Source: CAVRXQ01 sp963849105 (GTDB lineage: Bacteria; Actinomycetota; Acidimicrobiia; Acidimicrobiales; Bog-793). From it: a DNA stretch of 64,000 nt. The notes below the pieces were generated by a model. The model was not told where the DNA came from. It saw nothing but the letters and a program-made list of their open reading frames with translations, and made no database searches. The DNA lies in the NCBI GenBank assembly GCA_963849105.1, contig CAWKGD010000005.1:186001-250000 (forward strand), written 5' to 3'. The position numbers and the translations under genes are program-made. Each line of letters opens with the position of its first letter. The first letter of the stretch is position 1. Below, piece after piece: positions 51,905 through 60,246 of this stretch.

Positions 51905-52854
51905 CGCGGCGCCCTCGCGGAACGACGCTCGGCGGCGTCGGCCAGTGTTGCCGTCACGCCCACCCGAAGCGGGGTGAACGGCCGCCAACCCAGGTGGAGG
52001 TGCGTCCGTTCGGGCGAAAGCACGCTCGCCCGAACGTCACCTGGCCGTGGCGGCCCAAACAGCGGCGGATAGTCCGAACCGGCTGCTTGTGCCATCTGCG
52101 CATAGAGCCGCTTGATCGTCGTCCCCTTGCCGGTCCCGACGTTGCAGACGAGACCACCGCCCCTCGTGCAGGCGCGCACGAACGCGTCGACGGCGTCGTC
52201 GACATAGACGAAGTCGCGGATCTGGCTTCCGTCCCCGTCGATCGTGGACGGGATGCCTGCCACAAGCTCAGAAGCGAAACGCGCGACAACGCCCGCCTCA
52301 CCCTCCGGCCGCTGGCGCGGCCCGTAGACGTTCGCCAACGCGAGCGCGGTGAACTCGAGACCGCACCGCTCGCGGTACGCGAGGAGGTAGTCGATCACAA
52401 CCTTCTTCGCGACCCCGTACGGCGACAACGGCCGGAACGGCTGGGTCTCTTCGGCGGGCCGGCGCGCCTCGCCGTACAAGGTCCCCCCGCTCGCGGCATA
52501 GACAACCTTCTTCGTCCGAGCGCGCAGCGCGCCTTCGATGACGCGCACGCTGCCGACGACATTTACGTCGGCATCGAATCCCGGATCGACGATCGAGGTC
52601 GCGACGCTCGGCTGGGCGGCGAGGTGGAAGACGACGTCCGGCCTTCGCCGCTCGATCAGTTCAGGAACGGTCGCGTCCCGGACGTCTGCCTGGTGGATCT
52701 TCAGCTCGCCGCGGTGGGCTCTCGCTTCGGCGAGATTGAGTAGCGATCCTGTCGACAGGTCGTCGATGACCTCGACGGAGTGCCCTTCGCTCAACAATCG
52801 GTCGACGAGATGCGAGCCGATAAAGCCCGACCCCCCTGTGACCAGCGCACGCAC
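51901..52854 (-). CDS. GalE-like NAD-dependent sugar-nucleotide epimerase
   Basis: Extended SDR of 317 residues with VTGGSGFIGSHLVDRLLSEGH, HLAAQPSVATSIVDPGFDADVNVVGS, the catalytic SPYGVAKKVVIDY and NVYGPRQRPEGEAGVVARF. Resembles UDP-glucose 4-epimerases; the exact sugar cannot be fixed. YGVAKK replaces the more common YxxSK spacing but keeps Tyr and Lys. Overlaps cofD by four bases and follows the NDP-sugar pyrophosphorylase after six. Confidence 0.82.
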   Translation of the reverse strand: MRALVTGGSGFIGSHLVDRLLSEGHSVEVIDDLSTGSLLNLAEARAHRGELKIHQADVRDATVPELIERRRPDVVFHLAAQPSVATSIVDPGFDADVNVVGSVRVIEGALRARTKKVVYAASGGTLYGEARRPAEETQPFRPLSPYGVAKKVVIDYLLAYRERCGLEFTALALANVYGPRQRPEGEAGVVARFASELVAGIPSTIDGDGSQIRDFVYVDDAVDAFVRACTRGGGLVCNVGTGKGTTIKRLYAQMAQAAGSDYPPLFGPPRPGDVRASVLSPERTHLHLGWRPFTPLRVGVTATLADAAERRSARAPR

Positions 52855-52860
52855 GCGCGC

Positions 52861-53937
52861 TCAGTCAGGACAGCGTTCGTCGATCAGGACGTCGTCCTCA
52901 GCGACGGTGTAGTTCGCGCCGACGACGCACCCTGTGACCGCGGCGCCCGCTCCAATCACACTGTGCGGGCCGACGATCGAGTCTTCGACGGTGGCAGCAA
53001 GCTCGACGATCGCGTCTCGAAGTAGCACCGAGTTGCGTACGATCGCTCCCTTAGCGATGCGCACGGCGGCCGAAATGATCGCGTTCTCGACGAGCGCGCC
53101 CGGTTCGATGGTGGCATGTCCGCCGATGAAGGTGTTCCGGCGGACGTCGCCGCCGATGTTTGCGCCGGGTCCCTCGAGCAACCCCGGTGCCCGCTCGGTG
53201 CACTCGGGCAGGATGACATTCGGTCGAAGACCCGCGACAACGTCGAGTTGCGCTGCGACGTAGCGCGCCGGCGTCCCCGTGTCGATCCAGTACGCGTCGG
53301 AGTCGAGGGCGTAGAGCGAACCCTTGATCGCCAGTCCCGGCAGGATCTCCCGCTCGATTGAAACCGGTCGTCCACGATCGATCGACGCGATCGCCTCGGG
53401 CTCCAAGATGTAGGTCCCCGCGTTGATCAAGTTCGACGGCGCGGTTCCGGGCGGCGGCTTCTCGACGAACTCGAGGATGCGGCCGACGTCGTCGATCGAG
53501 ACGACGCCGTACGGCGAAGGGTCGTCGACGGGCGTCAGCGCGATCGTCGCAGACCCGCCACGCTCCTCGTGATATGCGACGAGCTTCGACAGGTCGAGAT
53601 CGGTGAGGATGTCGCCGTTCAGAACGACGATGCGTTCGTCCGAGATCTCGGCGAAGTCGGCCGCGTACGCGATCGCCCCCGCGGTGTCTAGGCGCGCGGG
53701 TTCAGTCGAGTAGAGGAGCTGAACCCCCTCCCAGGATGCTTCGGGAAACGCTTCCAAAAACGGGTCCGGCTGGTACCCGAGAGCAAGCACCGCGCGCGTC
53801 ACCCCGTAGAGCGCCAGCCACTCGACCACCCTTGCGATGATCGGTCGACCGACGATCGGCAGCATCGGCTTTGGGATGTCGTAGGTGAGAGGACGAAGTC
53901 GCGTCCCCTCGCCACCGACGAGTACCACCGCCTGCAT
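52861..53937 (-). CDS. NDP-sugar pyrophosphorylase with left-handed beta-helix (mannose-1-phosphate guanylyltransferase-like)
   Basis: Nucleotidyltransferase that makes an NDP-sugar from a sugar-1-phosphate. The 358 residues start VVLVGGEGTRLRPLTYDIPKPMLPIVGRPII (the GGxGTRLxPLT-PK signature) and contain VLNGDILTDLDLSKLV and EKPPPGTAPSNLINAGTYILEP. The C-terminal hexapeptide-repeat helix comes after about residue 240. Best matches in this context are ManC-like enzymes in the actinobacterial cofD-manC-wbbL neighbourhood, so GDP-mannose is the leading product. UDP- or dTDP-sugars are not excluded. Confidence 0.85.
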   Translation of the reverse strand: MQAVVLVGGEGTRLRPLTYDIPKPMLPIVGRPIIARVVEWLALYGVTRAVLALGYQPDPFLEAFPEASWEGVQLLYSTEPARLDTAGAIAYAADFAEISDERIVVLNGDILTDLDLSKLVAYHEERGGSATIALTPVDDPSPYGVVSIDDVGRILEFVEKPPPGTAPSNLINAGTYILEPEAIASIDRGRPVSIEREILPGLAIKGSLYALDSDAYWIDTGTPARYVAAQLDVVAGLRPNVILPECTERAPGLLEGPGANIGGDVRRNTFIGGHATIEPGALVENAIISAAVRIAKGAIVRNSVLLRDAIVELAATVEDSIVGPHSVIGAGAAVTGCVVGANYTVAEDDVLIDERCPD

Positions 53938-53967
53938 CGGACGCGAGCCCCTTCTTTCCGATCCCGA

Positions 53968-54657
53968 CTACTTCTTCGAACCGCCGGAAGCCGAACCGAT
54001 CGCCGTCACGAGCGCCCCCTTCGAGGATGGTTGCGGGATCGTCGTGCCCGACGGAACGAACGCGACCGTGATCATCTCGCCGTTCGCGATGTGGATGGTG
54101 GTCGGATCCGTCACGATCGACGACGTCGTCGTCGTCGGAGAGGCCCAGACGCGCGCGGCGAGCGTCCCGGTGCCCTTCAACTTGCCGGTGCATTTGTCGC
54201 CGTTCTTGTAGATCGTCTTGTGCTTACCTGGGTAGCCGATCTCGGTCGAGGTGAGCGTGAATCCCTTGTAATTGCGCGCGAACAACCCGAGGGTTGCCTT
54301 GGCGCCTTCAAACTTGCCCGGCGTCGAGGAGACGTCCGGCGCGGCGTCGATCAGGCCGCTGCCGAACGTCCGCAGACCCGAAGTCGAAAGGTTCGTGCTC
54401 ACGGGAAGGTTTGGCTCGATCTTTCCGCAGATGTCGATGCTGAGCGCCGCCTGCCAGTTGTCAGTGAGCGACGGGCCGACCGATGCTGACGCGGGGTGTT
54501 CGGCTTGGTAGCGGCTGTAGGCGATGATCCCGATGCCCGCGACGACGATGGCGGTCATCAACAGGTACCACAACGCGGGCGGTCGTGCCCGGTAGCTGCG
54601 GCTGCCGCCGCTCGAGGCCGCGCGCGCGACGGTACGACCAAAAGAACCCTTCGCCAT
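53968..54657 (-). CDS. Membrane-anchored hypothetical protein
   Basis: Not recognised. The 229 residues comprise a basic N-terminus, one helix (LWYLLMTAIVVAGIGIIAYS near 29-48) and an extracytoplasmic domain with two cysteines (DICGKIEPNLP and GDKCTGKLKG) that could form a disulfide. A Thr/Ser-rich C-terminus follows. Topology suggests an envelope protein. It sits between the pyrophosphorylase and the rml/GT2 genes, separated from the latter by two hairpins. Confidence 0.65.
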   Translation of the reverse strand: MAKGSFGRTVARAASSGGSRSYRARPPALWYLLMTAIVVAGIGIIAYSRYQAEHPASASVGPSLTDNWQAALSIDICGKIEPNLPVSTNLSTSGLRTFGSGLIDAAPDVSSTPGKFEGAKATLGLFARNYKGFTLTSTEIGYPGKHKTIYKNGDKCTGKLKGTGTLAARVWASPTTTTSSIVTDPTTIHIANGEMITVAFVPSGTTIPQPSSKGALVTAIGSASGGSKK

Positions 54658-54699
54658 GGTTGCGAAAGTCTACTCGTGGGTCATTTGCGCCTCCTTCGC

Positions 54700-54723
54700 C
54701 GTGTCACTTGCCACAGCGACACG
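54700..54723. repeat. Inverted repeat in the gap before the membrane protein
   Basis: CGTGTC (54700-54705) and its complement (54718-54723) flank a 12-base loop. With the palindrome at 54766 it occupies the 124-base gap between two minus-strand genes and may contribute to termination or a leader structure. Confidence 0.3.
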
Positions 54724-54765
54724 TGAGCTGCGGAAATCGAGAGATTCCGTTGAGCTCAAGCGGCC

Positions 54766-54783
54766 GATCAGCCCGGGCTGATC
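54766..54783. terminator. 18-base perfect palindrome at the end of the GT2 gene
   Basis: GATCAGCCCGGGCTGATC is fully self-complementary, overlaps the GT2 stop codon at 54782 and is followed by no T-run. It could act as a terminator hairpin on the minus-strand transcript or as a protein-binding site. Confidence 0.35.
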
Positions 54784-55684
54784 AGGACCGGCGCAACCGG
54801 GATTCGTCGACCGCCGCCTTGCCAAGCGCGGCAATGGCGCGCACGAACAGCCCCACGCCGACAAAGACGAGCAATGCCCGCCTCGGGCCGGTCATTGACT
54901 TCACGGCGAATCGCCACGTCGAGCGGTGATGGACGAGCAGCATCTTGTACGGCTGAACGCGCGTCGAAAGACCTTGTGCATGGGTTGCGATCGCGCCCGG
55001 CTCGTAACGCACACGCCAGCCGGCGCGATGCATTCTCCAACAGAGGTCGAGGTCTTCGACGTACATGAAGTACGCCTCGTCGAAGCCCTCGACGCTGTCG
55101 AACGCAACCTTGCGGACGAGCACGCATGCGCCGGAAACCCAGTCGGCATCTCTCGCCGCGAGGGTGCCCGGCCGTTGATCGTCGTTGCGATAGCGAATGG
55201 ACCACCGGTTCCGTGGCCAGAACAACCCGGCCAACGCATGTCCCGCGCCAAGTCCGAAGCTCGGAAACCGTCTGGCAGACGGATACGTCGACCCATCAAC
55301 GTTGACGATGCGCGGACCGACAGCGCCGACGTCCCGTTCCGCATCAAGAACCGCTTTGAGGGCACGCAACGCGTCCTTCGCCACCTCGACGTCGGGGTTC
55401 ATGATCAAGACGTACGGCGCGTCGCAGATAGCCACCCCAGCGTTCGCGGCGGCGCCGTAACCGAGGTTGGACCGTTCGCGCACGACCGCGGCATCGGAGT
55501 CCTGTTTCTCGAACCGCTCGAGCGAGCCGTCGGTCGACGCGTTATCGACCACGACGACGCGTCGCGCTGCCGCGTCACGCACTGCGACTACGGCTTCTGT
55601 GAGCGCCGTTCCGCCATTGAAATTGACGATGACAACGTCGACCGCCGTCAAACCTGCCGCGGCGCGCGACCGGTCTTCGCTCAC
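54782..55684 (-). CDS. GT2-family rhamnosyltransferase-like protein (WbbL-like)
   Basis: Cytoplasmic GT-A enzyme of 300 residues: VDVVIVNFNGGTALTEAV, VVVDNASTDGS, LIMNPDVEV (DxD-type), DADWVSGACVLVRKVAFDSVEGFDEAYFMYVEDLDLCWRMHRAG. It ends in a membrane-adjacent helix (ALLVFVGVGLFVRAIAALGKA). This pattern matches rhamnosyltransferases of the WbbL type, which add rhamnose from dTDP-rhamnose to a lipid-linked acceptor. Adjacent rmlD and rmlB make that donor plausible. GTG at 55684 overlaps the rmlD stop (GTGA). A longer in-frame start at 55993 is inside rmlD. Confidence 0.83.
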   Translation of the reverse strand: MSEDRSRAAAGLTAVDVVIVNFNGGTALTEAVVAVRDAAARRVVVVDNASTDGSLERFEKQDSDAAVVRERSNLGYGAAANAGVAICDAPYVLIMNPDVEVAKDALRALKAVLDAERDVGAVGPRIVNVDGSTYPSARRFPSFGLGAGHALAGLFWPRNRWSIRYRNDDQRPGTLAARDADWVSGACVLVRKVAFDSVEGFDEAYFMYVEDLDLCWRMHRAGWRVRYEPGAIATHAQGLSTRVQPYKMLLVHHRSTWRFAVKSMTGPRRALLVFVGVGLFVRAIAALGKAAVDESRLRRS

Positions 55685-56550
55685 ACGCCGAGTTCGGCGA
55701 CGAGCTTGCCCGCAGACTCGCGCCAGTCGGGCAACAGTTCTGCGCCGGACAACCGGAGCACGGAGTTGTCGAGGACGGAATTCTTCGGTCGCGAAGCCGG
55801 TCGCGGCGGATCGAGTTCCGCCGTCGAGATAGCCTCGACCGACTCGCGATCGCCACCCGCGAATTCGACGATCTCGCGTGCGAACCCGAACCAAGAAGTC
55901 GGCCCCTGATTGGTCACGTGCACCCGCCCGCGCCAACCCTCGAGCGCCAATGTGAGAAGCATTGGGGCGAGATCGCTGGCGATCGTCGGGCATCCGCGTT
56001 GATCATCGACGAACCGCAGCGGCATTCCCTCCCGCGACATTCGGATTACCGTTTTCACGAAGTTCGATCCGACGCGCCCGACCACCCATGAAGTCCGCAC
56101 GATCAGATCGCCGGAATCGAGCTCATCCTCGCCAGCGAGTTTCGAAGCGCCGTACACCGAGATCGGGCGCGTCCCATCCCACTCGTTGTACGGACGGTCG
56201 AGCTCTCCGTCGAAGACGTAATCCGTCGACACGTACGCGACGCGGGCTCCGGACCGTCTCGCGGCTTCGACGACGTTGCGCGTTCCGAGCGCGTTCACGC
56301 CGTATGCGAGATCCCGCTCTTGCTCACACCGATCGACGGCCGTAAACGCCGCCAGGTGGACGACGACCTCGGGGGCGAAGGCGTAGAACGCCTCCATCAC
56401 CTGATCACGCCTCGTGACATCGAGCGCGTCGTGGCCGGCGGCGATGACTTCGATCGGGCGACGCTTCGAGCTCAAGGCGTTGCGACGTTCGACCTCGGCG
56501 ACGACTTCCGAGCCGACCTGTCCGCTCGCCCCCGTGACGAGGACGCGCAT
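55681..56550 (-). CDS. rmlD: dTDP-4-dehydrorhamnose reductase RmlD
   Basis: Last step of dTDP-L-rhamnose synthesis. In 289 residues it has MRVLVTGASGQVGSEV, VVHLAAFTAVDRCEQERDLAYGVNALGTRNVVEAA, VSTDYVFDGE, SVYGASKLAGED and RTSWVVGRVGSNFVKT, all hallmarks. The ATG at 56550 follows the rmlB stop by five bases. Pairs with rmlB; rmlA and rmlC are not in the window. Confidence 0.92.
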   Translation of the reverse strand: MRVLVTGASGQVGSEVVAEVERRNALSSKRRPIEVIAAGHDALDVTRRDQVMEAFYAFAPEVVVHLAAFTAVDRCEQERDLAYGVNALGTRNVVEAARRSGARVAYVSTDYVFDGELDRPYNEWDGTRPISVYGASKLAGEDELDSGDLIVRTSWVVGRVGSNFVKTVIRMSREGMPLRFVDDQRGCPTIASDLAPMLLTLALEGWRGRVHVTNQGPTSWFGFAREIVEFAGGDRESVEAISTAELDPPRPASRPKNSVLDNSVLRLSGAELLPDWRESAGKLVAELGV

Positions 56551-56555
56551 CGCGC

Positions 56556-57602
56556 TCAGCCCTTTGCCGGCCTGGAGTCGAAGGCCGCAGGCGGTACGTC
56601 GTCCCAAGCCCCTTCTTCGACAGGAGAGCGCCCGATGAGTGGCCGCCACCACGACTGGTTGTCCCGATACCAGGCGACCGTCTCTTTCAGTCCCGTGTCG
56701 AAGGGCGTCTCGGCCCGCCATCCGAGCTCCTCGCGGATCTTTGTCGAGTCGAGCAAATAGCGGCGGTCGTGACCGGGCCGGTCAGGAATGATCGTCTTCA
56801 GAGACGGCGGAGCCCCGACGGCTGTGAGGACGGCGTCGGCGACCTGGTCGATCGATGCTTCAAATCCCGAACCGACGTTGTAGGTCTCACCGACGCGCCC
56901 CCGCGAGAGGACTGACTCGATCGCCGAGCAGTGGTCTTCGACGTGCAGCCACTCGCGCCGGTTTTGGACCGAGGCGTACATCGGAAGTGGTTCACCGGCG
57001 AGTGCCCGCGTGATGAACAGCGGAATCACTTTCTCTGGGAACTGATACGGCCCGTAGTTGTTGCAGCAGTTCGTGATCGTGATCGGAAGTCCGAACGTCT
57101 CGCCGTATGAGCGAACGACATGATCAGACCCTGCCTTCGAGGCGTTGTACGGCGTATGCGGCCGGTACGGCGACTCCTCGGAGAAAGACCCCGGGCTGTC
57201 GAGAGCGAGGTCGCCGTAGACCTCGCACGTCGAGATGTGATGGAAGCGCTCAACCCCGACCCGCCTCGCCGCCTCGCACAGCTGCTGGGTGGCGAGCACG
57301 TTCGTGCGAAAAAAGCGCGCCGGATCCAAAACGGCAAGGCTGTTGTGCGACTCTGCGGCGAAGTTGACAATGGTCGTGATCTGTTCGGAAGCGAGGATCT
57401 CCTCGGCGAGATCCAAGTCGCCGATGTCGCCGTGTATGAACCTCACGCCAGCGGTCTGCTCGAGCGGCTCGAGGCTCGTGCGGTTTCCCGCGTACGTCAG
57501 AGCGTCCAGCACAACGACGTGATCGTCGGGTCGAGACCTTTTCAGATACCGAACGAAGTTCGAGCCGATGAAACCGGCACCACCGGTGACAAGGAGTCGC
57601 AT
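56556..57602 (-). CDS. rmlB: dTDP-glucose 4,6-dehydratase RmlB
   Basis: Second step of dTDP-rhamnose synthesis. The 348 residues begin MRLLVTGGAGFIGSNFVRYL and contain DALTYAGNRTSLEPL, NFAAESHNSLAVLDP, STCEVYGDL, PYNASKAGSDHVVRSY and NCCNNYGPYQFPEKVIPLFI. The ESHNS segment differs from the usual ESHVDRSI, so the catalytic pocket is slightly unusual, but the overall match is good. The ATG at 57602 has an AAGGAG ribosome site. A longer open frame to 57749 is antisense-like and rejected. Confidence 0.88.
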   Translation of the reverse strand: MRLLVTGGAGFIGSNFVRYLKRSRPDDHVVVLDALTYAGNRTSLEPLEQTAGVRFIHGDIGDLDLAEEILASEQITTIVNFAAESHNSLAVLDPARFFRTNVLATQQLCEAARRVGVERFHHISTCEVYGDLALDSPGSFSEESPYRPHTPYNASKAGSDHVVRSYGETFGLPITITNCCNNYGPYQFPEKVIPLFITRALAGEPLPMYASVQNRREWLHVEDHCSAIESVLSRGRVGETYNVGSGFEASIDQVADAVLTAVGAPPSLKTIIPDRPGHDRRYLLDSTKIREELGWRAETPFDTGLKETVAWYRDNQSWWRPLIGRSPVEEGAWDDVPPAAFDSRPAKG

Positions 57603-57648
57603 CGACCCAAGGGTACTGACCCGTGGCGACGACTCCTGAACCGCCGCG

Positions 57649-58401
57649 TCAGCGTTCGCGCAGATGGATGACGTCGGCCGCTTCGAGCCGCACGACTCCC
57701 CGAGCTGATTCGACGAGCAGGCGTCCGTCCTCCGAGAGTCCGACCGCACGGCCGGTGAACTGAGACGACGACGTTGTCACCTGAACGAGCCTCCCGATCG
57801 TTTCGCACCGGCCGGCGTACTCGCGGACGACGTCCGCCGGTGTCCCAGGGATGGCGATCGTCGAATAGCGGTCGTCCACCTTCGAGAGCAAGGCCGCGAG
57901 CACTTCGTCCCGATCGATCGGCCGGCCGGCGATCTCGGCGAGACCGATCGGCTCGATCGCCGCGTCCTCCAATCCCGATCTCGTCGCGGACCATTCGAGG
58001 TTGACGCCGAGACCGACGACGAGCGCTGGAGGCTCGCCGGGGCTATCGACAAATTCGGCGAGCACCCCGCCGACCTTGTGATCGGCGTGTACAAGGTCGT
58101 TCGGCCACTTGCAGCCGATCGGGGATCCAGCGAACTCTCCCGTTACGTCGGATGCCGCGAGAGACACGAGCATCGGGATCGCGAACATCTCGTTCGGCGC
58201 AAGCGGAGGACGAAAGAGCAGCGAGCACAACAGCGCCTCGCCCCTGTTCGCGACCCATGCTCGGCCGAGACGGCCGCGTCCGGCGCGTTGTTCGTCCGCG
58301 ACGGCGACGAGGCCCTCCGGCGCGCCGTTCTCGGCCTGCTCGGAGACGTATCGATTCGTCGAGTCAACGATGTCGAATCGGATGACATTCGAGAACGTCA
58401 T
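57649..58401 (-). CDS. birA: Biotin--[acetyl-CoA-carboxylase] ligase BirA (no DNA-binding domain)
   Basis: Attaches biotin to the carrier lysine of carboxylases. The 250-residue protein has DIVDSTNRYV, EQRAGRGRLGRAWVANRGEAL (the biotin/ATP GRGRxGR loop), KWPNDLVHADHKVGGVLAE and GVNLEWS. It is the short type without the N-terminal repressor domain. The ATG at 58401 is at the family start; the upstream open frame to 58740 overlaps the divergent carboxylase gene. Its biotin acceptor is encoded immediately opposite. Confidence 0.93.
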   Translation of the reverse strand: MTFSNVIRFDIVDSTNRYVSEQAENGAPEGLVAVADEQRAGRGRLGRAWVANRGEALLCSLLFRPPLAPNEMFAIPMLVSLAASDVTGEFAGSPIGCKWPNDLVHADHKVGGVLAEFVDSPGEPPALVVGLGVNLEWSATRSGLEDAAIEPIGLAEIAGRPIDRDEVLAALLSKVDDRYSTIAIPGTPADVVREYAGRCETIGRLVQVTTSSSQFTGRAVGLSEDGRLLVESARGVVRLEAADVIHLRER

Positions 58402-58503
58402 GAGGCGCGAAGTAGCCTGCCCGCCTGAACGAGAGCGGGTCGTCGCGTCCTCGTCTGACAACTCAAAAACTGCACAGCCGCACGATACGACGGAGCAGAT
58501 TGG

Positions 58504-60246
58504 GTGTTCGAAAAGGTTCTCATCGCGAATCGAGCCGAGATCGCGGTCAGGGTGGCGCGCACGTGTCGCGAGCTCGGGATCGCCTCGGTGGCTGTCTATT
58601 CCGACACGGACCGCGATGCGCTGCACGTCCGGTTGTGTGACGAGGCCTACGCCCTCGGGCCCGGTGGTCCTGCGGATACGTACCTGAGCATCGATGCGCT
58701 CGTCGACGCGATCCGTCTTTCTGGCGCGGACGCCGTGCATCCCGGTTACGGATTCCTTTCAGAGAATGCCGACTTCGCCCGCGCCGTCGCCGCAGCCGGA
58801 GCGACGTTTGTCGGCCCGCACCCCGAGGCGATCGAACAGATGGGCTCGAAGATCACCGCCCGCGCGGCAGCCGAGAACGTGAACGTTGCTGGCGTTCCCG
58901 GCCGCAACGAACCCGTCAAGTCACCGAAGGACGTCGCGGACTTCGCGGTCGAATACGGTTTCCCGATCGCGATCAAGGCCTCGTATGGCGGCGGCGGGCG
59001 CGGCATGAAGGTCGTCACCGGACCGGAAGAGATCGAAGCGACGCTCACTTCTGCACAGCGCGAGGCCGAAGCGGCGTTCGGCCGCGGTGAGGTGTACCTC
59101 GAGCGGTACCTCTCCTGGCCTCGCCACATCGAGATGCAGATCGTCGCTGATCGTCACGGGAACGCGGTGTTCCTCGGTGAGCGCGACTGCTCGAGCCAAC
59201 GCCGCCACCAAAAGCTCGTCGAAGAGACGCCGGCGGCTTTATTGGATGACGCGGTGAGGACGGCGATGGGAAAGGCGGCGCTTCGACTCGCGACGACGTG
59301 CGAGTACGAGGGAGCGGGGACCGTCGAGTTCTTATACGAGGACGGGCAGTTCTATTTCTTGGAGATGAACACGAGGCTGCAAGTCGAACACCCTGTCACC
59401 GAGCTCGTGACTGGGATCGACCTCGTCGCGACGCAGCTGCGGATCGCTGCCGGCGAGCCGCTGCCTTTCTCGCAGGGCGATGTCGAACACCGCGGCAACG
59501 CCATCGAATGCCGGATCAATGCGGAGGATCCCGCCCATGGTGCATTCCTCCCGAGTCCGGGACGAATCACACGATTCCGCCAAGCCGATGGCTTCGGGGT
59601 GCGGACCGACGCGGGATACGACCAAGGAGATGTCGTCAGCCCCGAATACGACAACCTGATCGCAAAGCTCATCACCTGGGGCGCGAGCCGCGAGGACGCC
59701 CGCCGGCGCATGTTGCGCGCGCTCTCGGAGACGGTGATCGAGGGTGTCGCGACGACGATCCCGGCCCTCATTGCGATCCTGACGAACGAGGACTTCATCG
59801 CCGGCACACACTCCACCCGCCTCGTCGAAGAACGACTCGATCTGTCGCACATCGAGCCGCTCGCCCACGAAGGAACGCCTGGCCCGAAGGGAACGGTCCT
59901 TCGTGCCGTCGACGCCGAGGTCGACGGCCGCCGCTACGCGGTGCGGCTGTTCGTTCCCGAGCACGCCGGATCTTCCCGTACCGCGGCGGCGCGACGACGT
60001 CATGCCCACGGTTCGGCTGTCGCCTCGGAAGGCACCGTGACCGCACCGATGCAGGGAACGATCACCGACGTGCGCGTCATCGTCGGCGATACCGTCGAGG
60101 TTGGAACGATCATCTGCGTACTCGAGGCGATGAAGATGGAGAACCCGATCCGGGCGACGACCGCCGGAGTGATCCGCGACCTGCGGGTGGCGCGCGGTGA
60201 CGCGCTCGGCCCTGGGGACCTGATCGCGGTGATCGCGGAGTCATGA
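58504..60246 (+). CDS. Acetyl/propionyl-CoA carboxylase alpha subunit (biotin carboxylase + BCCP)
   Basis: A 580-residue fusion. The biotin carboxylase part starts MFEKVLIANRAEIAVRVARTCRELG, with ATP-grasp motifs KASYGGGGRGMK near 160, LEMNTRLQVEHPVTE and AIECRINAEDP. The BCCP domain at the C-terminus contains the biotin lysine in EAMKMENP (Lys544). The alpha type of actinobacterial AccA3. No carboxyltransferase beta gene is nearby, so the partner is elsewhere. GTG at 58504 with GGAGC about 10 bases upstream. Overlaps the next gene by four bases. Confidence 0.94.
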   Translation: MFEKVLIANRAEIAVRVARTCRELGIASVAVYSDTDRDALHVRLCDEAYALGPGGPADTYLSIDALVDAIRLSGADAVHPGYGFLSENADFARAVAAAGATFVGPHPEAIEQMGSKITARAAAENVNVAGVPGRNEPVKSPKDVADFAVEYGFPIAIKASYGGGGRGMKVVTGPEEIEATLTSAQREAEAAFGRGEVYLERYLSWPRHIEMQIVADRHGNAVFLGERDCSSQRRHQKLVEETPAALLDDAVRTAMGKAALRLATTCEYEGAGTVEFLYEDGQFYFLEMNTRLQVEHPVTELVTGIDLVATQLRIAAGEPLPFSQGDVEHRGNAIECRINAEDPAHGAFLPSPGRITRFRQADGFGVRTDAGYDQGDVVSPEYDNLIAKLITWGASREDARRRMLRALSETVIEGVATTIPALIAILTNEDFIAGTHSTRLVEERLDLSHIEPLAHEGTPGPKGTVLRAVDAEVDGRRYAVRLFVPEHAGSSRTAAARRRHAHGSAVASEGTVTAPMQGTITDVRVIVGDTVEVGTIICVLEAMKMENPIRATTAGVIRDLRVARGDALGPGDLIAVIAES

